The translations under genes were made by a program, and so were the position numbers. A stretch of DNA of 64,000 nt from Alteromonas marina (GTDB lineage Bacteria > Pseudomonadota > Gammaproteobacteria > Enterobacterales > Alteromonadaceae): NCBI RefSeq assembly GCF_000808575.1, contig NZ_JWLW01000014.1, forward strand, positions 1-64,000. The letters are read 5' to 3'. This document shows positions 28,308-37,911 of this stretch, one piece after another (within the stretch, counting starts at the first letter, position 1; every line of letters begins with the position of its first letter). The notes beneath the pieces are model-generated. The model had not been told where the DNA came from, made no database searches, and saw only the letters and a program-made list of their open reading frames with translations.

Positions 28308-29216
28308 CTATTTTAGTGTGGGAATGGGTAATAGAGGCGAGATAATTTCACCAATACGACGAAACAGCTGCATACGCGTTGTACCTGAACGCCATACTAA
28401 GCCAATCTCACGGAAGCCCTGCTCTTCCGCTGGAAAGCTCTTAAGACCGGTATGCTCAAGAATAGATTGGTTTATCGCAAGTTCAGGTAAGAAAGTGTAG
28501 CCCATTTTGCTATTTGCCAGCTGCACCAAGGTATACAAACTGCTTGCTGCAACACTGCTGATTTGATCGCTGTGCTGAAGATTACACGCGCTTACCGCAT
28601 GCCCAGTCATACAGTGCTCTTGCTGAAGTAGGAAAATACTCTTTTTAGGTAAGGTCGAAATGTCGACTGGGTTTGGAAGTTGCTCAGCCATATCTTTGTG
28701 CGCAATAAGATGGAACGGATCGTGTCCCAATATCATCTGTTTGCACCCAGGCGTTTCCATTGGCAGTGCTAGAATAAGTAAGTCTAATCTGCCGTCGGTT
28801 AACTGCTGTAGCAGCTTCTCGGTCGTGTCTTCCTGCATTTCCAAGTTTATCTCGGGTAGAAATGCAGAAAACGCCCCCATCATGCCTTCAAATAAAAATG
28901 GTGCAATGGTTGGAATAACACCTAGTTTTAGGGTGCCTCGCTGCCAGTTACCCGCGTTTTGCGCATACTCAACAAGCTCTCCCGCTTCTTGAAGCAATAC
29001 TTTACTACGTTCAACAATATCCAGCCCCAAAGACGTAAACACAAAGGTCTTATGTTCACGCTCAAGAAGCTGGCTTCCAAAGTGCTCTTCTAGATTCTGA
29101 ATGGCCGTACTTAATGTTGACTGACTTACATTACAGCGCTGGGCAGCACGATGAAAATGTTGCTCTTGATGTAGCGTCACCAAATAGTGCAGGTGCTTAA
29201 GATTAGGCCATTTCAT
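28308..29216 (-). CDS. oxyR: Hydrogen peroxide-inducible regulator OxyR, LysR family
   Basis: A 302-residue LysR-type factor: N-terminal helix-turn-helix (HFHRAAQRCNVSQSTLSTAIQNLEEHFGSQLLER) and a substrate-type domain. The redox pair is present: Cys202 and Cys211 in EHCMTGHAVSACNL, nine residues apart as Cys199/Cys208 in E. coli OxyR. It would activate catalase and peroxiredoxin genes under H2O2. The ATG at 29216 has GAGAG seven bases upstream; an ATG two codons earlier is too close to that site. The intergenic gap toward uspE is shared by both promoters. Confidence 0.9.
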   Translation of the reverse strand: MKWPNLKHLHYLVTLHQEQHFHRAAQRCNVSQSTLSTAIQNLEEHFGSQLLEREHKTFVFTSLGLDIVERSKVLLQEAGELVEYAQNAGNWQRGTLKLGVIPTIAPFLFEGMMGAFSAFLPEINLEMQEDTTEKLLQQLTDGRLDLLILALPMETPGCKQMILGHDPFHLIAHKDMAEQLPNPVDISTLPKKSIFLLQQEHCMTGHAVSACNLQHSDQISSVAASSLYTLVQLANSKMGYTFLPELAINQSILEHTGLKSFPAEEQGFREIGLVWRSGTTRMQLFRRIGEIISPLLPIPTLK

Positions 29217-29597
29217 GGGCATCTCTCAGTTATTTAAAAATGGATTAAAAGATATTGGATTAATCTAACATAAAGATTAAATACAGCCTAGAGCTCTTAT
29301 ACCAAGGTTCCTGAGTATTGTTAAAAACAGTTAGCTGATACACCTAAAAAAACCTCGCCATTACTTTCACGCGCCTAACAGTCTTAAACACAACAATTTT
29401 TTTGGTTTATTAAGCAAGTGGCATTTCAGTAATAGGTTTGTACAATTTCCAAATATAAAGCGTATTAGAATGCGTTATACGTGCTGGAAAGCCGCTACAA
29501 CTAGCGTTAGGATTAAACCAGTAAGATATTTTTACAGCGAAGTAAGACCCGCTCTTGTATCATTCAGTCAATAGAGCGATTAACTATTGAGGGCAGT
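29217..29597. other. Divergent oxyR-uspE intergenic region
   Basis: GATTAA occurs three times at 29243, 29258 and 29275 just upstream of oxyR. An inverted CGTAT/ATACG pair lies near 29461-29481, upstream of uspE. No FNR or classical OxyR (ATAG-type) site is evident by eye. No gene is seen. Confidence 0.4.
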
Positions 29598-30575
29598 ATG
29601 AAAGGACATTATAAGAACATTTTATGCGTATTGAGTGACTCGCATCGTCAGGATGATACGGTTGCCCAGGCGCTGCATATCGCCAAAGCACATCAAGCTA
29701 AACTTACCATCATGCTTTCTCTTGAGTCACTGCCACCTAACGCCAGCATGGTCATGGAGTCTTTCTCTTACGTTGATTCTCAGCAAACTATGGAAACCCA
29801 AGCTCAGCACTGGTTAAAAGAACAAGCAGAGAGCTGGGGAAAAAACTATCCCGTATCTACCGCGGTAGCAGTAGGACAACCCCTTATCGACGTTGTGCGC
29901 TACGTTCAGAAGAACAAGATCGATTTAGTGATTAAGCGAGCAGAAGAAAGCTTTCTGGATAAGTTATTCGGAAGCTTAGATATGCGCTTGTTCCGCAAGT
30001 GCCCCTGCCCGGTGTGGATCATTAACCACAAGCCTCGTAGCCAATACAAAAACGTGGTTGCAGCACTAGATTTGAACTATCACTACCCACAGCATGAAGT
30101 TTCAATCAGGCGCGACCTGAACCGCGACATTCTGCGCCATGCAAGCCAAATAGCCTTGTTAGAGTTTGCACAGCTACACATTGTTCACGTTTTTGATGCT
30201 GTTCCTGAGAACATAGCAAGAGACGGTTTCATATCGGTTGATAACGATAGAATGGAAACTGACTTAGCGAAAATCCATGCAGAGCGTGAAGCTGAACTAG
30301 ATAAACTGCTTGAAGAGCTAGGCAATGAGCTTGAAGAAGATGTAATGGAGTATTTAAAGCCTCAGAAGCACATTGTTCACGGCTACCCTAGAAGAGAAAT
30401 TGCAGCCACTACCACGTCCCTTGATACCGACATTATCGTAATGGGCACAGTCGCACGTTTGGGCGTGCCTGGCTATATCATGGGCGACACCGCGGAAGAA
30501 ACCATTCATCAGCTAAAATGCGCCGTAGTGGGCGTTAAACCACGCGGTTTTGAAACGCCTATCTCTATTGATTAG
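29598..30575 (+). CDS. uspE: Universal stress protein, UspE type (tandem Usp domains)
   Basis: A 325-residue cytosolic protein of two Usp domains: about 1-145 (start YKNILCVLSDSHRQDDTVAQAL, end CPCPVWIINHKP) and 155-310 (YKNVVAALDLNYHYP, later DTDIIVMGTVARLGVPGYIMGDTAEETIHQLKCAVVGVKP). The C-terminal domain keeps a recognisable GxxxRxGxxGxxxG-like nucleotide loop in altered form. UspE is induced on growth arrest and stress. GAGGG precedes the ATG. It is a single gene closed by a strong terminator. Confidence 0.92.
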   Translation: MKGHYKNILCVLSDSHRQDDTVAQALHIAKAHQAKLTIMLSLESLPPNASMVMESFSYVDSQQTMETQAQHWLKEQAESWGKNYPVSTAVAVGQPLIDVVRYVQKNKIDLVIKRAEESFLDKLFGSLDMRLFRKCPCPVWIINHKPRSQYKNVVAALDLNYHYPQHEVSIRRDLNRDILRHASQIALLEFAQLHIVHVFDAVPENIARDGFISVDNDRMETDLAKIHAEREAELDKLLEELGNELEEDVMEYLKPQKHIVHGYPRREIAATTTSLDTDIIVMGTVARLGVPGYIMGDTAEETIHQLKCAVVGVKPRGFETPISID

Positions 30576-30593
30576 AGAAAACATTCCACAAAC

Positions 30594-30630
30594 AAAAAGG
30601 CCGTGCTTCACTTCAAGCACGGCCTTTTTT
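30594..30630 (+). terminator. Terminator of uspE
   Basis: A 14-base stem AAAAAGGCCGTGCT / AGCACGGCCTTTTTT with an 8-base loop, symmetric enough to work for convergent pitA as well. Confidence 0.9.
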
Positions 30631-30671
30631 AATTCTTTTCGCTTAATACGAACGTTTGTTAGCGCTATGTT

Positions 30672-31943
30672 CTACGCTACGCCAAACGACGCTTTAAGAA
30701 TGTAGAAGAAGATAATCGAAAGGATTGCGCCTGCAGGCAAAGTTACAATCCACGATACGACGATATTCCTTACAATGCCCAGGTTAAGCGCTGATACACC
30801 ACGCGCCAAACCAACACCTAATACCGCACCAACGAGAGTTTGTGTAGTAGATATAGGTAAACCCGTACCCGATGCAATAACTACTGTACACGCTGCTGCA
30901 AGTTCTGCTGCAAAACCACGACTTGGTGTTAAGTGTGTAATACCCTGTCCAATGGTTTTGATAACACGGTGGCCAAATAGCGCAAGACCCGCAACAATAC
31001 CTAAACCACCTAGAGGAAGGATCCACGGTGCAAGGGTAGTGCTAGAGTTAATTTCACCACCACTACTTACTACGCTAACTACCGCAGCCAACGGTCCAAT
31101 AGCGTTAGCTACATCATTTGAACCGTGGGCAAACGCCATACAACAGGCTGTTACTACCATTAGCAGTGCGAATACTTTCTCAACGTTAGCCGCCTGTAGG
31201 TCTGCATCTTCAGAACCGCTGAACTTCATACGGCCGATAAACCATTTACCTAAGAAGCCCAATGCTACAGCAATAGCAATCGCCAGCAGATATCCGTTAA
31301 CGGCGCTTAGCTCTAGACCAACGTGCTTAAGGCCCTTCTTAATAGTAACAAGCGACATAACAAAACCAGCTAATGCCATATAAAACGGCACGTAACGCTT
31401 CGCATTTGCAAACGGCGAGGCTGTTTGGAAGATGAGCTTGTGCGCGCTCATGAAAATAAGATAAGCAATCACGCCAGATATAGCAGGGGTTACGACCCAG
31501 CTACCAACAATACCGCCCACTTTGTCCCATGCTACCGCGTCCATGCTGACGCCAGTGGCAGTAAAACCGATGATTGCACCGATAATTGAGTGAGTGGTAG
31601 ATACAGGCCACCCCAACCACGACGCTACCGCCAGCCAGATTCCAGCTGCAAGTAGTGATGAGATCATGCCTAATACAAGGTATTCAGGTATGTCTATAAA
31701 ATAGGTTGAGTCGATAATCCCTTTTCGAATGGTAGACGTTACTTCGCCACCTGCTAGGTAGGCGCCAGCAAACTCAAATATCATAGCAATGATAATAGCT
31801 TGTTTTATGGTTAAAGCTTTAGAACCTACTGACGTACCCATTGCGTTGGCAACGTCATTCGCTCCAATACCCCATGCCATGACGAAACCAACGCCGGCGG
31901 CAAGGATTATAAGAATTAGGCCATAACTTTCAAAAAATTCCAC
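30672..31943 (-). CDS. pitA: Low-affinity inorganic phosphate transporter, Pit family
   Basis: A 423-residue inner-membrane protein with about ten membrane segments and the duplicated PiT signature: GANDVANAMGTSVGSKALT near the N terminus and AHGSNDVANAIGPLAAV in the second half; WPVSTTHSIIGAIIGF and GLPISTTQTLVGAVLG are the paired second motifs. It imports phosphate as a metal-phosphate complex with protons, or with Na+ in some relatives. It is separated by 340 bases from phoU upstream on the same strand, with a hairpin and a possible Pho box in the gap. Confidence 0.92.
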   Translation of the reverse strand: MEFFESYGLILIILAAGVGFVMAWGIGANDVANAMGTSVGSKALTIKQAIIIAMIFEFAGAYLAGGEVTSTIRKGIIDSTYFIDIPEYLVLGMISSLLAAGIWLAVASWLGWPVSTTHSIIGAIIGFTATGVSMDAVAWDKVGGIVGSWVVTPAISGVIAYLIFMSAHKLIFQTASPFANAKRYVPFYMALAGFVMSLVTIKKGLKHVGLELSAVNGYLLAIAIAVALGFLGKWFIGRMKFSGSEDADLQAANVEKVFALLMVVTACCMAFAHGSNDVANAIGPLAAVVSVVSSGGEINSSTTLAPWILPLGGLGIVAGLALFGHRVIKTIGQGITHLTPSRGFAAELAAACTVVIASGTGLPISTTQTLVGAVLGVGLARGVSALNLGIVRNIVVSWIVTLPAGAILSIIFFYILKASFGVA

Positions 31944-31982
31944 GGATAATCGCTCCCGATCTAAACGCGATTTAGGCTGGAC

Positions 31983-32000
31983 GCTACTTGAGTAAGTAGC
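31983..32000. promoter_or_regulatory. Leader hairpin upstream of pitA
   Basis: GCTACTT and AAGTAGC arms with a GAGT loop, 40-57 bases upstream of the pitA ATG. No T run follows, so it is an operator or leader structure rather than a terminator. Confidence 0.4.
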
Positions 32001-32199
32001 ATGATCTCTTCACCACAAAGGCTAGAGAATGAAGTTAAAGACAAATTGTGTTTTATCATAAGGTTCGATTAAATTTTGCACGATCTGTTCTTGGCTGCGG
32101 CGCATGATAACGTAATCATGTTAGAAGCCATAGCGAAAATCACTGAAAAACGATAAAAGTATGCGGAATTATTTGAATGCGATGATAAAACCACCAAAT

Positions 32200-32217
32200 A
32201 TTTCAGTTTTATGACAA
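32200..32217 (-). promoter_or_regulatory. Pho-box-like repeat upstream of pitA
   Basis: On the minus strand TTGTCAT, four bases, then CTGAAAT, against the PhoB consensus CTGTCAT-N4-CTGTCAT: 6/7 and 5/7 matches at the right 11-base period. It lies 257 bases from the pitA start. Confidence 0.4.
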
Positions 32218-32283
32218 ATAAATTTCACCAACTTCCATATTTGAATATTACTACGCAAAAACACACTGACCATTTGGACAGGT

Positions 32284-33000
32284 TTACGTCAAATCTTCCA
32301 GCTTTTGCTGCATATTTTCCAGCGGTGTATGTCTAACATCGGTACCGCGAGTGAGATAAACCACATATTCACACACGTTTTTACATCTATCACCAATTCG
32401 CTCTAACGAGCGCATTGCCCACAACACATCCAGCCAATCCTGCATGTCGTCAGTGCTTTTCTGCATTTCGGAGGTGGTATACGACAGCAGCCGTTTGTAC
32501 TCACTGTCAATGCGGTTGTCTTGGTCATACACTTCTAAAGCAGCGGCCTCATCCTGACGGGCAAAAGCGTCGAATGTGCCGCGCATCATGGCGGCGACTC
32601 TCTCGCCAATAAGCAACATACTGCTCTTGATAGTATCTGAACTCGGCAGCTTATTGCGCGTTACCAGTTTAGCAATACGCTCGATTTCATCGCCCATTCG
32701 CTCAATATCGGTAATGGCTTTGGAAATGGTCATAATCAAACGCAGGTCACTGGCGGTAGGATGACGTTTGGCAATAATGCGCAAGCACTCTTCATCAATT
32801 TGAATTTCCATGGAGTTAATTTTTAAGTCGTTTAACACCACTTTTTCAGCCAGAGCGGCATGATTGTGCTTTACCGCTTTTAACGTATCCACCAGCTGCT
32901 GTTCAACTTCGCCTCCCATGGTTAATACCGAGTTACGCAAGTTTTCCAACTCGATATTAAAGGTACCTGAGATATGCGTATTTAAGGCTACCTGTCGCAT
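32284..33000 (-). CDS. phoU: Phosphate transport regulator PhoU
   Basis: A 238-residue helical protein with two PhoU repeats: an N-terminal HISGTFNIELENLRNSVLTMGGEVEQQLVDTLKAV, E/D-rich metal motifs (ERMGDEIERIAKLV at about 100 and LERIGDRCKNVCEYVVYL at about 205). PhoU links the Pst transporter to PhoR and keeps the Pho regulon off in high phosphate. The ATG at 33000 has AGGAG eight bases upstream; seven extra codons upstream are open but lack support. It is last in pstC-pstA-pstB-phoU, 150 bases after pstB. Confidence 0.94.
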   Translation of the reverse strand: MRQVALNTHISGTFNIELENLRNSVLTMGGEVEQQLVDTLKAVKHNHAALAEKVVLNDLKINSMEIQIDEECLRIIAKRHPTASDLRLIMTISKAITDIERMGDEIERIAKLVTRNKLPSSDTIKSSMLLIGERVAAMMRGTFDAFARQDEAAALEVYDQDNRIDSEYKRLLSYTTSEMQKSTDDMQDWLDVLWAMRSLERIGDRCKNVCEYVVYLTRGTDVRHTPLENMQQKLEDLT

Positions 33001-33150
33001 GGTGATTTCTCCTCGCGCCATAAGCTTAATAAATAACGGCTAGACAATGTGCCAGTGCCTATCGTTGCACTATTATTACAAGCCGCAACGCCATGCCAAA
33101 CTTCAGCATTGCGACGCAACTCCAAGTTAGAACGCACGTTCACTGCACCG

Positions 33151-33957
33151 TTATCCATATCGCCCCGTTATATAATCTTCGGTTTGTTTTTTGTCCGGCA
33201 TGGTAAACAGCGTATCGCTGTCTGCATATTCAATTAGCCTGCCCTGATGGAAAAAGGCGGTATAGTCGCTAACCCGAGCTGCTTGCTGCATGTTGTGCGT
33301 CACAATAATAATGGTGCATTGCTTTTTTAATGCGTCCATTAGCTCTTCAATAAAAAGCGTGGTTAGTGGGTCAAGGGCTGAGGTCGGTTCATCAAGAAGC
33401 AGAATGTCGGGCTTTAATGCCAATGCTCTCGCAATAACTAAACGCTGTTGCTGACCGCCAGATAAAACATGGGCGGATTCAAACAACCGATCTTTAACCT
33501 CGTCCCATAACGCAGCCTGTTTTAGTGCGCTTTCTACCGCATCGTCTAAGTGTCGTCGAATTTTCACACCCTGAAGCTTAAGCCCATAACACACGTTCTC
33601 ATAGATGCTCATGGGAAAGGGATTGGGGCGCTGAAATACCATGCCTACATTTGTTCTTAGGCGTGACACATTTATTTTACGACTATTGATGTTTTGACCA
33701 TCAATAATAATTTCACCATTGTATTTGCAGCCGTCATACAAATCATTAAGGCGGTTGAAACAGCTGATGAGTGTGGATTTGCCGCAGCCACTTTGACCAA
33801 TCAACGCGGTTATTTTGTTTTTTGGGATCCGCATGCTGATGTCATTTAACACATGCTTATTGCCAAACCACAGGTTGAGGTTTTTAACCTCTACCGCAGT
33901 TTGTTCTTCACCAATGTCGTTAACGTTCAGCGTATTGTGTTCAAACAACTTCAACAT
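33151..33957 (-). CDS. pstB: Phosphate ABC transporter ATP-binding protein PstB
   Basis: A 268-residue ABC ATPase. Walker [10 protein letters not shown]-loop [18 protein letters not shown], signature [33 protein letters not shown] and H-loop [13 protein letters not shown] are complete; the phrase [11 protein letters not shown] is typical of PstB. It has an N-terminal extension of about 20 residues before [17 protein letters not shown]. It powers high-affinity phosphate uptake with PstC and PstA. It starts 15 bases after pstA ends. Confidence 0.95.
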   Translation of the reverse strand: MLKLFEHNTLNVNDIGEEQTAVEVKNLNLWFGNKHVLNDISMRIPKNKITALIGQSGCGKSTLISCFNRLNDLYDGCKYNGEIIIDGQNINSRKINVSRLRTNVGMVFQRPNPFPMSIYENVCYGLKLQGVKIRRHLDDAVESALKQAALWDEVKDRLFESAHVLSGGQQQRLVIARALALKPDILLLDEPTSALDPLTTLFIEELMDALKKQCTIIIVTHNMQQAARVSDYTAFFHQGRLIEYADSDTLFTMPDKKQTEDYITGRYG

Positions 33958-33972
33958 GTTACAAAACCTGTA

Positions 33973-35532
33973 TTATCCTTTGAGATAGCGTTTGCGCAGG
34001 CGCGCTCTAAGTACAACTGCCAGAATATTTAATACAAACACCACCACGAGTAAAAGCAAGCAAGCGGCAAACATCATGCTTGCGCTCTTTCCATCAGTTT
34101 GGCTGTGAAACGCTCCGTCATAAATAAGCACGCCCAAATGCATAAACTGTCTATCAAGGTGGAGATAAGGAAACTCTCCATCTATGGGCAAGGTTGGCGC
34201 AAACTTGACTGCACCAACTAACATAAGGGGCGCAACTTCACCAGCTGCCCTCGCAATCGCCAGAATTACGCCAGTCATAATACCCGGAGACGCAATAGGC
34301 AATACGGTACGCACTATGGTTTCAATTTTAGTTGCCCCTAACGCGTAACTGCCCGCTTTCAATCCTTCCGGCACTCTGCGCAAGCCTTCTTCTGTCGCCA
34401 CAATCACCACAGGTAAGGTCAAAATAGCCATGGTTAAGGCAGCCCAGAAAACGCCAGGGCTTCCCATTGTGGGTGCTGGCAGTGTGTCACTAAACAATAG
34501 CTCATCAATACTGCCGCCCAAGGTATAAACAAAGAAACCAAGTCCAAATACGCCGTAAACAATAGAAGGTACCCCTGCCATGTTGCTTACACTGACACGA
34601 ATAATGGTGGTCAGTGCCGTGTTAGGCGCATATTCACTCAGGTAAATAGCGGCCAACACCCCAAAGGGCGTTACTATGATGGTCATTAAGAACACCATGA
34701 GTACAGTACCAAACAACGCGGGGAATACGCCGCCGGAGGTATTTGCTTGCTTAGGCGAATCAGTTAAAAACACGCCTATTTCTGAAAACACTACCTGCCA
34801 CTTCTCCATTGTGCTTAAGCGACTTACAAAGTCCACATCTTGAATACTAGAAATAGGGATAACAAACGGCGTACCGTCTGCAAAACTTACCAGCAAGGTG
34901 TACTCAGCCCGCGTCACCTCTAACGCTTCAACACGCTTTTGATATTCATTAAATGACGCGACCAAGCGCTCTCTTGCTGGTGCGTCAGCCACCACGTTAC
35001 GTTTATCAAATTGAGACAGCGCTTCGTGAATAGGCGCTAGATGGCGCGTATTGAGATCTTCAATTTGCGCACTGATCTGGGCAACTTCCTCTATGACAGC
35101 ATCAATTTTGTCTAGGGTCTGTGGCGGTTTAGAAGGGACTACAATATATTCGGGAATAGCCAACACGCGCCTGCCATCCAATAATTTGATGTCTGCGCTA
35201 TCTTTCGCGAGCAATGTGCTAGATAAGTTTTCTCGCGATAATTGAATTTGAAAGCCATAAGGATGCTGAGTATCTGAGTAATTCAGGGTCACATCCTCAT
35301 TTGAGGGGTCGTCAAATACATTGGCGAGTACTGAGAACGCCGTACCGTCTTGATGTGTACCATTTACGGTATAGATAGGTTCAGGCCAAAAATAAGCCGT
35401 CCCGCGAAAGCTTATTAACAAGAGCACGCTCACCAGTGCGATAAGCAGTAAGCTAGTGAAAAAGGCTGTTAGACTGATAACCAGCGACTGGCGCTGAACT
35501 GCGCTTAATCCAAACATTGTTCGATTAACCAT
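33973..35532 (-). CDS. pstA: Phosphate ABC transporter permease PstA, enlarged
   Basis: A 519-residue permease; E. coli PstA has 296. A first membrane helix at about 15-40 is followed by about 220 residues outside the membrane with a short coiled-coil, then a normal MetI-type permease domain whose coupling loop reads EEGLRRVPEGLKAGSYALGATKIETIVRTVLPIASPGIMTG. The N-terminal enlargement matches the DUF3333-bearing PstA forms of gammaproteobacteria. It overlaps the end of pstC by eight bases. Confidence 0.9.
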   Translation of the reverse strand: MVNRTMFGLSAVQRQSLVISLTAFFTSLLLIALVSVLLLISFRGTAYFWPEPIYTVNGTHQDGTAFSVLANVFDDPSNEDVTLNYSDTQHPYGFQIQLSRENLSSTLLAKDSADIKLLDGRRVLAIPEYIVVPSKPPQTLDKIDAVIEEVAQISAQIEDLNTRHLAPIHEALSQFDKRNVVADAPARERLVASFNEYQKRVEALEVTRAEYTLLVSFADGTPFVIPISSIQDVDFVSRLSTMEKWQVVFSEIGVFLTDSPKQANTSGGVFPALFGTVLMVFLMTIIVTPFGVLAAIYLSEYAPNTALTTIIRVSVSNMAGVPSIVYGVFGLGFFVYTLGGSIDELLFSDTLPAPTMGSPGVFWAALTMAILTLPVVIVATEEGLRRVPEGLKAGSYALGATKIETIVRTVLPIASPGIMTGVILAIARAAGEVAPLMLVGAVKFAPTLPIDGEFPYLHLDRQFMHLGVLIYDGAFHSQTDGKSASMMFAACLLLLVVVFVLNILAVVLRARLRKRYLKG

Positions 35533-37702
35533 AATACGCCCTACTTCTTATATGCTGGCGCAGTAGCTCTGCTATGGTGTTTACCAAAAAAGTAAATAAG
35601 AACAAAATGCACGCGGTAAAAAATAAAATTTGATAGTGCGCGGATGATACATCGGCCTCTGGTAGTTCGATTGCCAAGTTGGCAGTAAGTGCTCGCAAAC
35701 CCTCAATCAAGCCCCAACTGGAGATTGGTGTATTTCCAGTAACCATTAGAACAATCATGGTTTCACCAAACGCACGGCCAAAACCTAGCATTATCGCGGC
35801 AACGATGCCCGGTAGTGCAACGTGCAGCACAACGTGGAGCAAGGTCTGTAAGCGAGTTGCGCCCAGTGCAAACGAAGCATGTTTTAAGTCGTTTGGAACG
35901 CCGTTAATGGCATCTTCAGCTAAAGAATAAATACTCGGTGAAATAGCCACACCTAACGCAAGCGCTACCACTATGGTGGTTTTGCCAATGGGACTATTCG
36001 ATTCAGATGCAAGTAGCGTAAACCCGTCCACTCCCATCACCGAGAAAATAAGCGCGGGCGCATACTCCACGCTAATAAAACCTAAAAGGAACACTCCGCT
36101 TATAGCAAATAGTAGCTCTGCTCCGTGTCTTAGCTTCTTTGGTAAGTATTCCGCAACAGGGCGCTGTACCAGAGCAACGACAATAAGTACAAAAGGGATA
36201 ACAATTAGGAAAAAGGCAAAGGAAAACAAAAACTGCTCGGCTTTCGGCGACAGCCAAATGGCCGCGATAAACCCGATTAACACGCTGGGTATGGCTTCTA
36301 ATAGCTCAATAGCCGGTTTTATAATGTTGCGCAGACGGCTTTTGGCGAAAAATGCGGTGTATATAGCGGCGCCGATGGCAACAGGTATTGCAATTAGCAG
36401 TGCCAAAAGAGAAGCTTTGATGCTGCCTATCAAAAGCGGCGTTAAGCTAAATTTAGCCTCCTGAAAATCGGAAGCACTGGTGGTTTGCCACACCGTTTCT
36501 TCTGCTCCGTACCCCTCATAATGTTGCGGCTCAAACAGCGATGCCCACGTGGTAATGCCGCTTAAATGCTTCCCTTCCCATACTGAAAGCGTATTGCCTG
36601 AGTAGCCGTAAAGCTTATTACCATACCAGGTGATATTCTCGGCGGTACGCTCAATTTGTTGCGACGCCACTACATCACCTGATACGCGGTTTACCAACAG
36701 TACCCGTGCTTTATCGGTTAGCACAGCCACTAGATTCATACTGGCATGTTCTGCTACGTCTCTTACTGTCTCTCCTGGAAGCGCTATTTGGTAGGTTGGT
36801 TTAAATGTGAGGCCTTTTTCACTTTTACTCAGCACCCAGCGAGTCAGTGTCTGCGTTTTTGTATTCGTTAAAAAGAAAGTGCGGTTTTTAGCGAGAGGAA
36901 AAACGATGTTCTCATCTAACGATGCATCAATACCACTTATTATGGGTAGAAGTGATGCCCCTTTATCGCTGAGCCGGTTGAGGTAAAGCGCATCTTCAAT
37001 TTGAAGCAGCACACTCTCGCTACCAGGCAGCAGTACCAACCTATCTACATTGTAAAACCGTTTGTCCACCACCTGCGTGGGACGAAGCCGATTCACCCAA
37101 CGAATGAAAACACTGTTACCTTTTGAGATAGACACCACAGCCCATTTGGAAGACAGAGCCATATTCCAGCTGTCACGCTCTCGCCATTTTTCTTTAGGTA
37201 ATGCAAACGTAATATTATTGGACAACGTAGCTTGGGGCGCGCTCGTTGCGATATCGACCGCTGTGCTGTCGCCCATGTTGAACGATCTAACCGGCAAGAC
37301 CCTCACTTGAGCATTGGGCGATACATCAACAATATAGTTCTCTCCCATCACGCTATGGGCTGACAACTTATGCTCACAAGGTCGAATGTAATCGTGATTA
37401 CTCTCCAAACTATCGCCTTTAAGCAACTTTAAACCTAATCTACAGTCAGACTTTCTAACCAGCAGCGGCTGGCTATTGATGATGTCGCCGGCGCTGATAA
37501 TTTCTTCGTTGTCTTGGGTTTTATAGCTTGAAAGGTGTTGTAAGCTAGGGGTGTATGCCAAAGGCAGAGCTTGGCTTATTAAGTGGGTGATGAGAATAAC
37601 TAACGTCAACAAAACAAGGCCGCCAAAGCCCGTCACTACATAGCGTGACCACCTGTCGCTGCGCTGGCGCTTTTTGTTTGTGCTGTTGCTGTCGAAAGTC
37701 AT
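35525..37702 (-). CDS. pstC: Phosphate ABC transporter permease PstC, enlarged
   Basis: A 725-residue permease; E. coli PstC has 319. A membrane helix at about 25-45 is followed by some 370 beta-rich extracytoplasmic residues (strand-turn pattern like a WD/propeller protein), then a C-terminal MetI-type domain with coupling loop EDAINGVPNDLKHASFALGATRLQTLLHVVLHVALPGIV. The paired enlargement of PstC and PstA is known in Vibrio and Alteromonas-like bacteria. No pstS gene follows or precedes it in this window. No Pho box is visible in the 200 bases upstream, and no clear ribosome site. Confidence 0.88.
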   Translation of the reverse strand: MTFDSNSTNKKRQRSDRWSRYVVTGFGGLVLLTLVILITHLISQALPLAYTPSLQHLSSYKTQDNEEIISAGDIINSQPLLVRKSDCRLGLKLLKGDSLESNHDYIRPCEHKLSAHSVMGENYIVDVSPNAQVRVLPVRSFNMGDSTAVDIATSAPQATLSNNITFALPKEKWRERDSWNMALSSKWAVVSISKGNSVFIRWVNRLRPTQVVDKRFYNVDRLVLLPGSESVLLQIEDALYLNRLSDKGASLLPIISGIDASLDENIVFPLAKNRTFFLTNTKTQTLTRWVLSKSEKGLTFKPTYQIALPGETVRDVAEHASMNLVAVLTDKARVLLVNRVSGDVVASQQIERTAENITWYGNKLYGYSGNTLSVWEGKHLSGITTWASLFEPQHYEGYGAEETVWQTTSASDFQEAKFSLTPLLIGSIKASLLALLIAIPVAIGAAIYTAFFAKSRLRNIIKPAIELLEAIPSVLIGFIAAIWLSPKAEQFLFSFAFFLIVIPFVLIVVALVQRPVAEYLPKKLRHGAELLFAISGVFLLGFISVEYAPALIFSVMGVDGFTLLASESNSPIGKTTIVVALALGVAISPSIYSLAEDAINGVPNDLKHASFALGATRLQTLLHVVLHVALPGIVAAIMLGFGRAFGETMIVLMVTGNTPISSWGLIEGLRALTANLAIELPEADVSSAHYQILFFTACILFLFTFLVNTIAELLRQHIRSRAYYG

Positions 37703-37911
37703 GCGGCTGTTTAGTAATTCTTATTTTCGAAATTCTTCATTTTTAAGAAGAATAACCCTAAATTGCACTGGTGAGCAGTGTAAGTTTTGTTATGCTAATA
37801 GCAAGTGAAAGTTTATGGCATTACCTTCGCGCAACCTACTCTGCGCCTATGGTATTACCCAACAGGAAGACGATCAAAGTTTTTCTCTACACGCCCAATA
37901 AGGAGCACTGC

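Larger units (their letters stand above)
31944..32283. other. pitA-phoU intergenic region
   Basis: No gene is seen. It contains the 31983-32000 hairpin and the Pho-box-like repeat at 32200-32217. The latter is close enough to the phoU stop that pitA may have its own phosphate-responsive promoter. Confidence 0.45.

Noticed and set aside
30775..31383. 202-codon frame opposite pitA
   Set aside because: Antisense shadow of a membrane transporter gene; composition is Ala/Pro/Thr-rich and has no start context.
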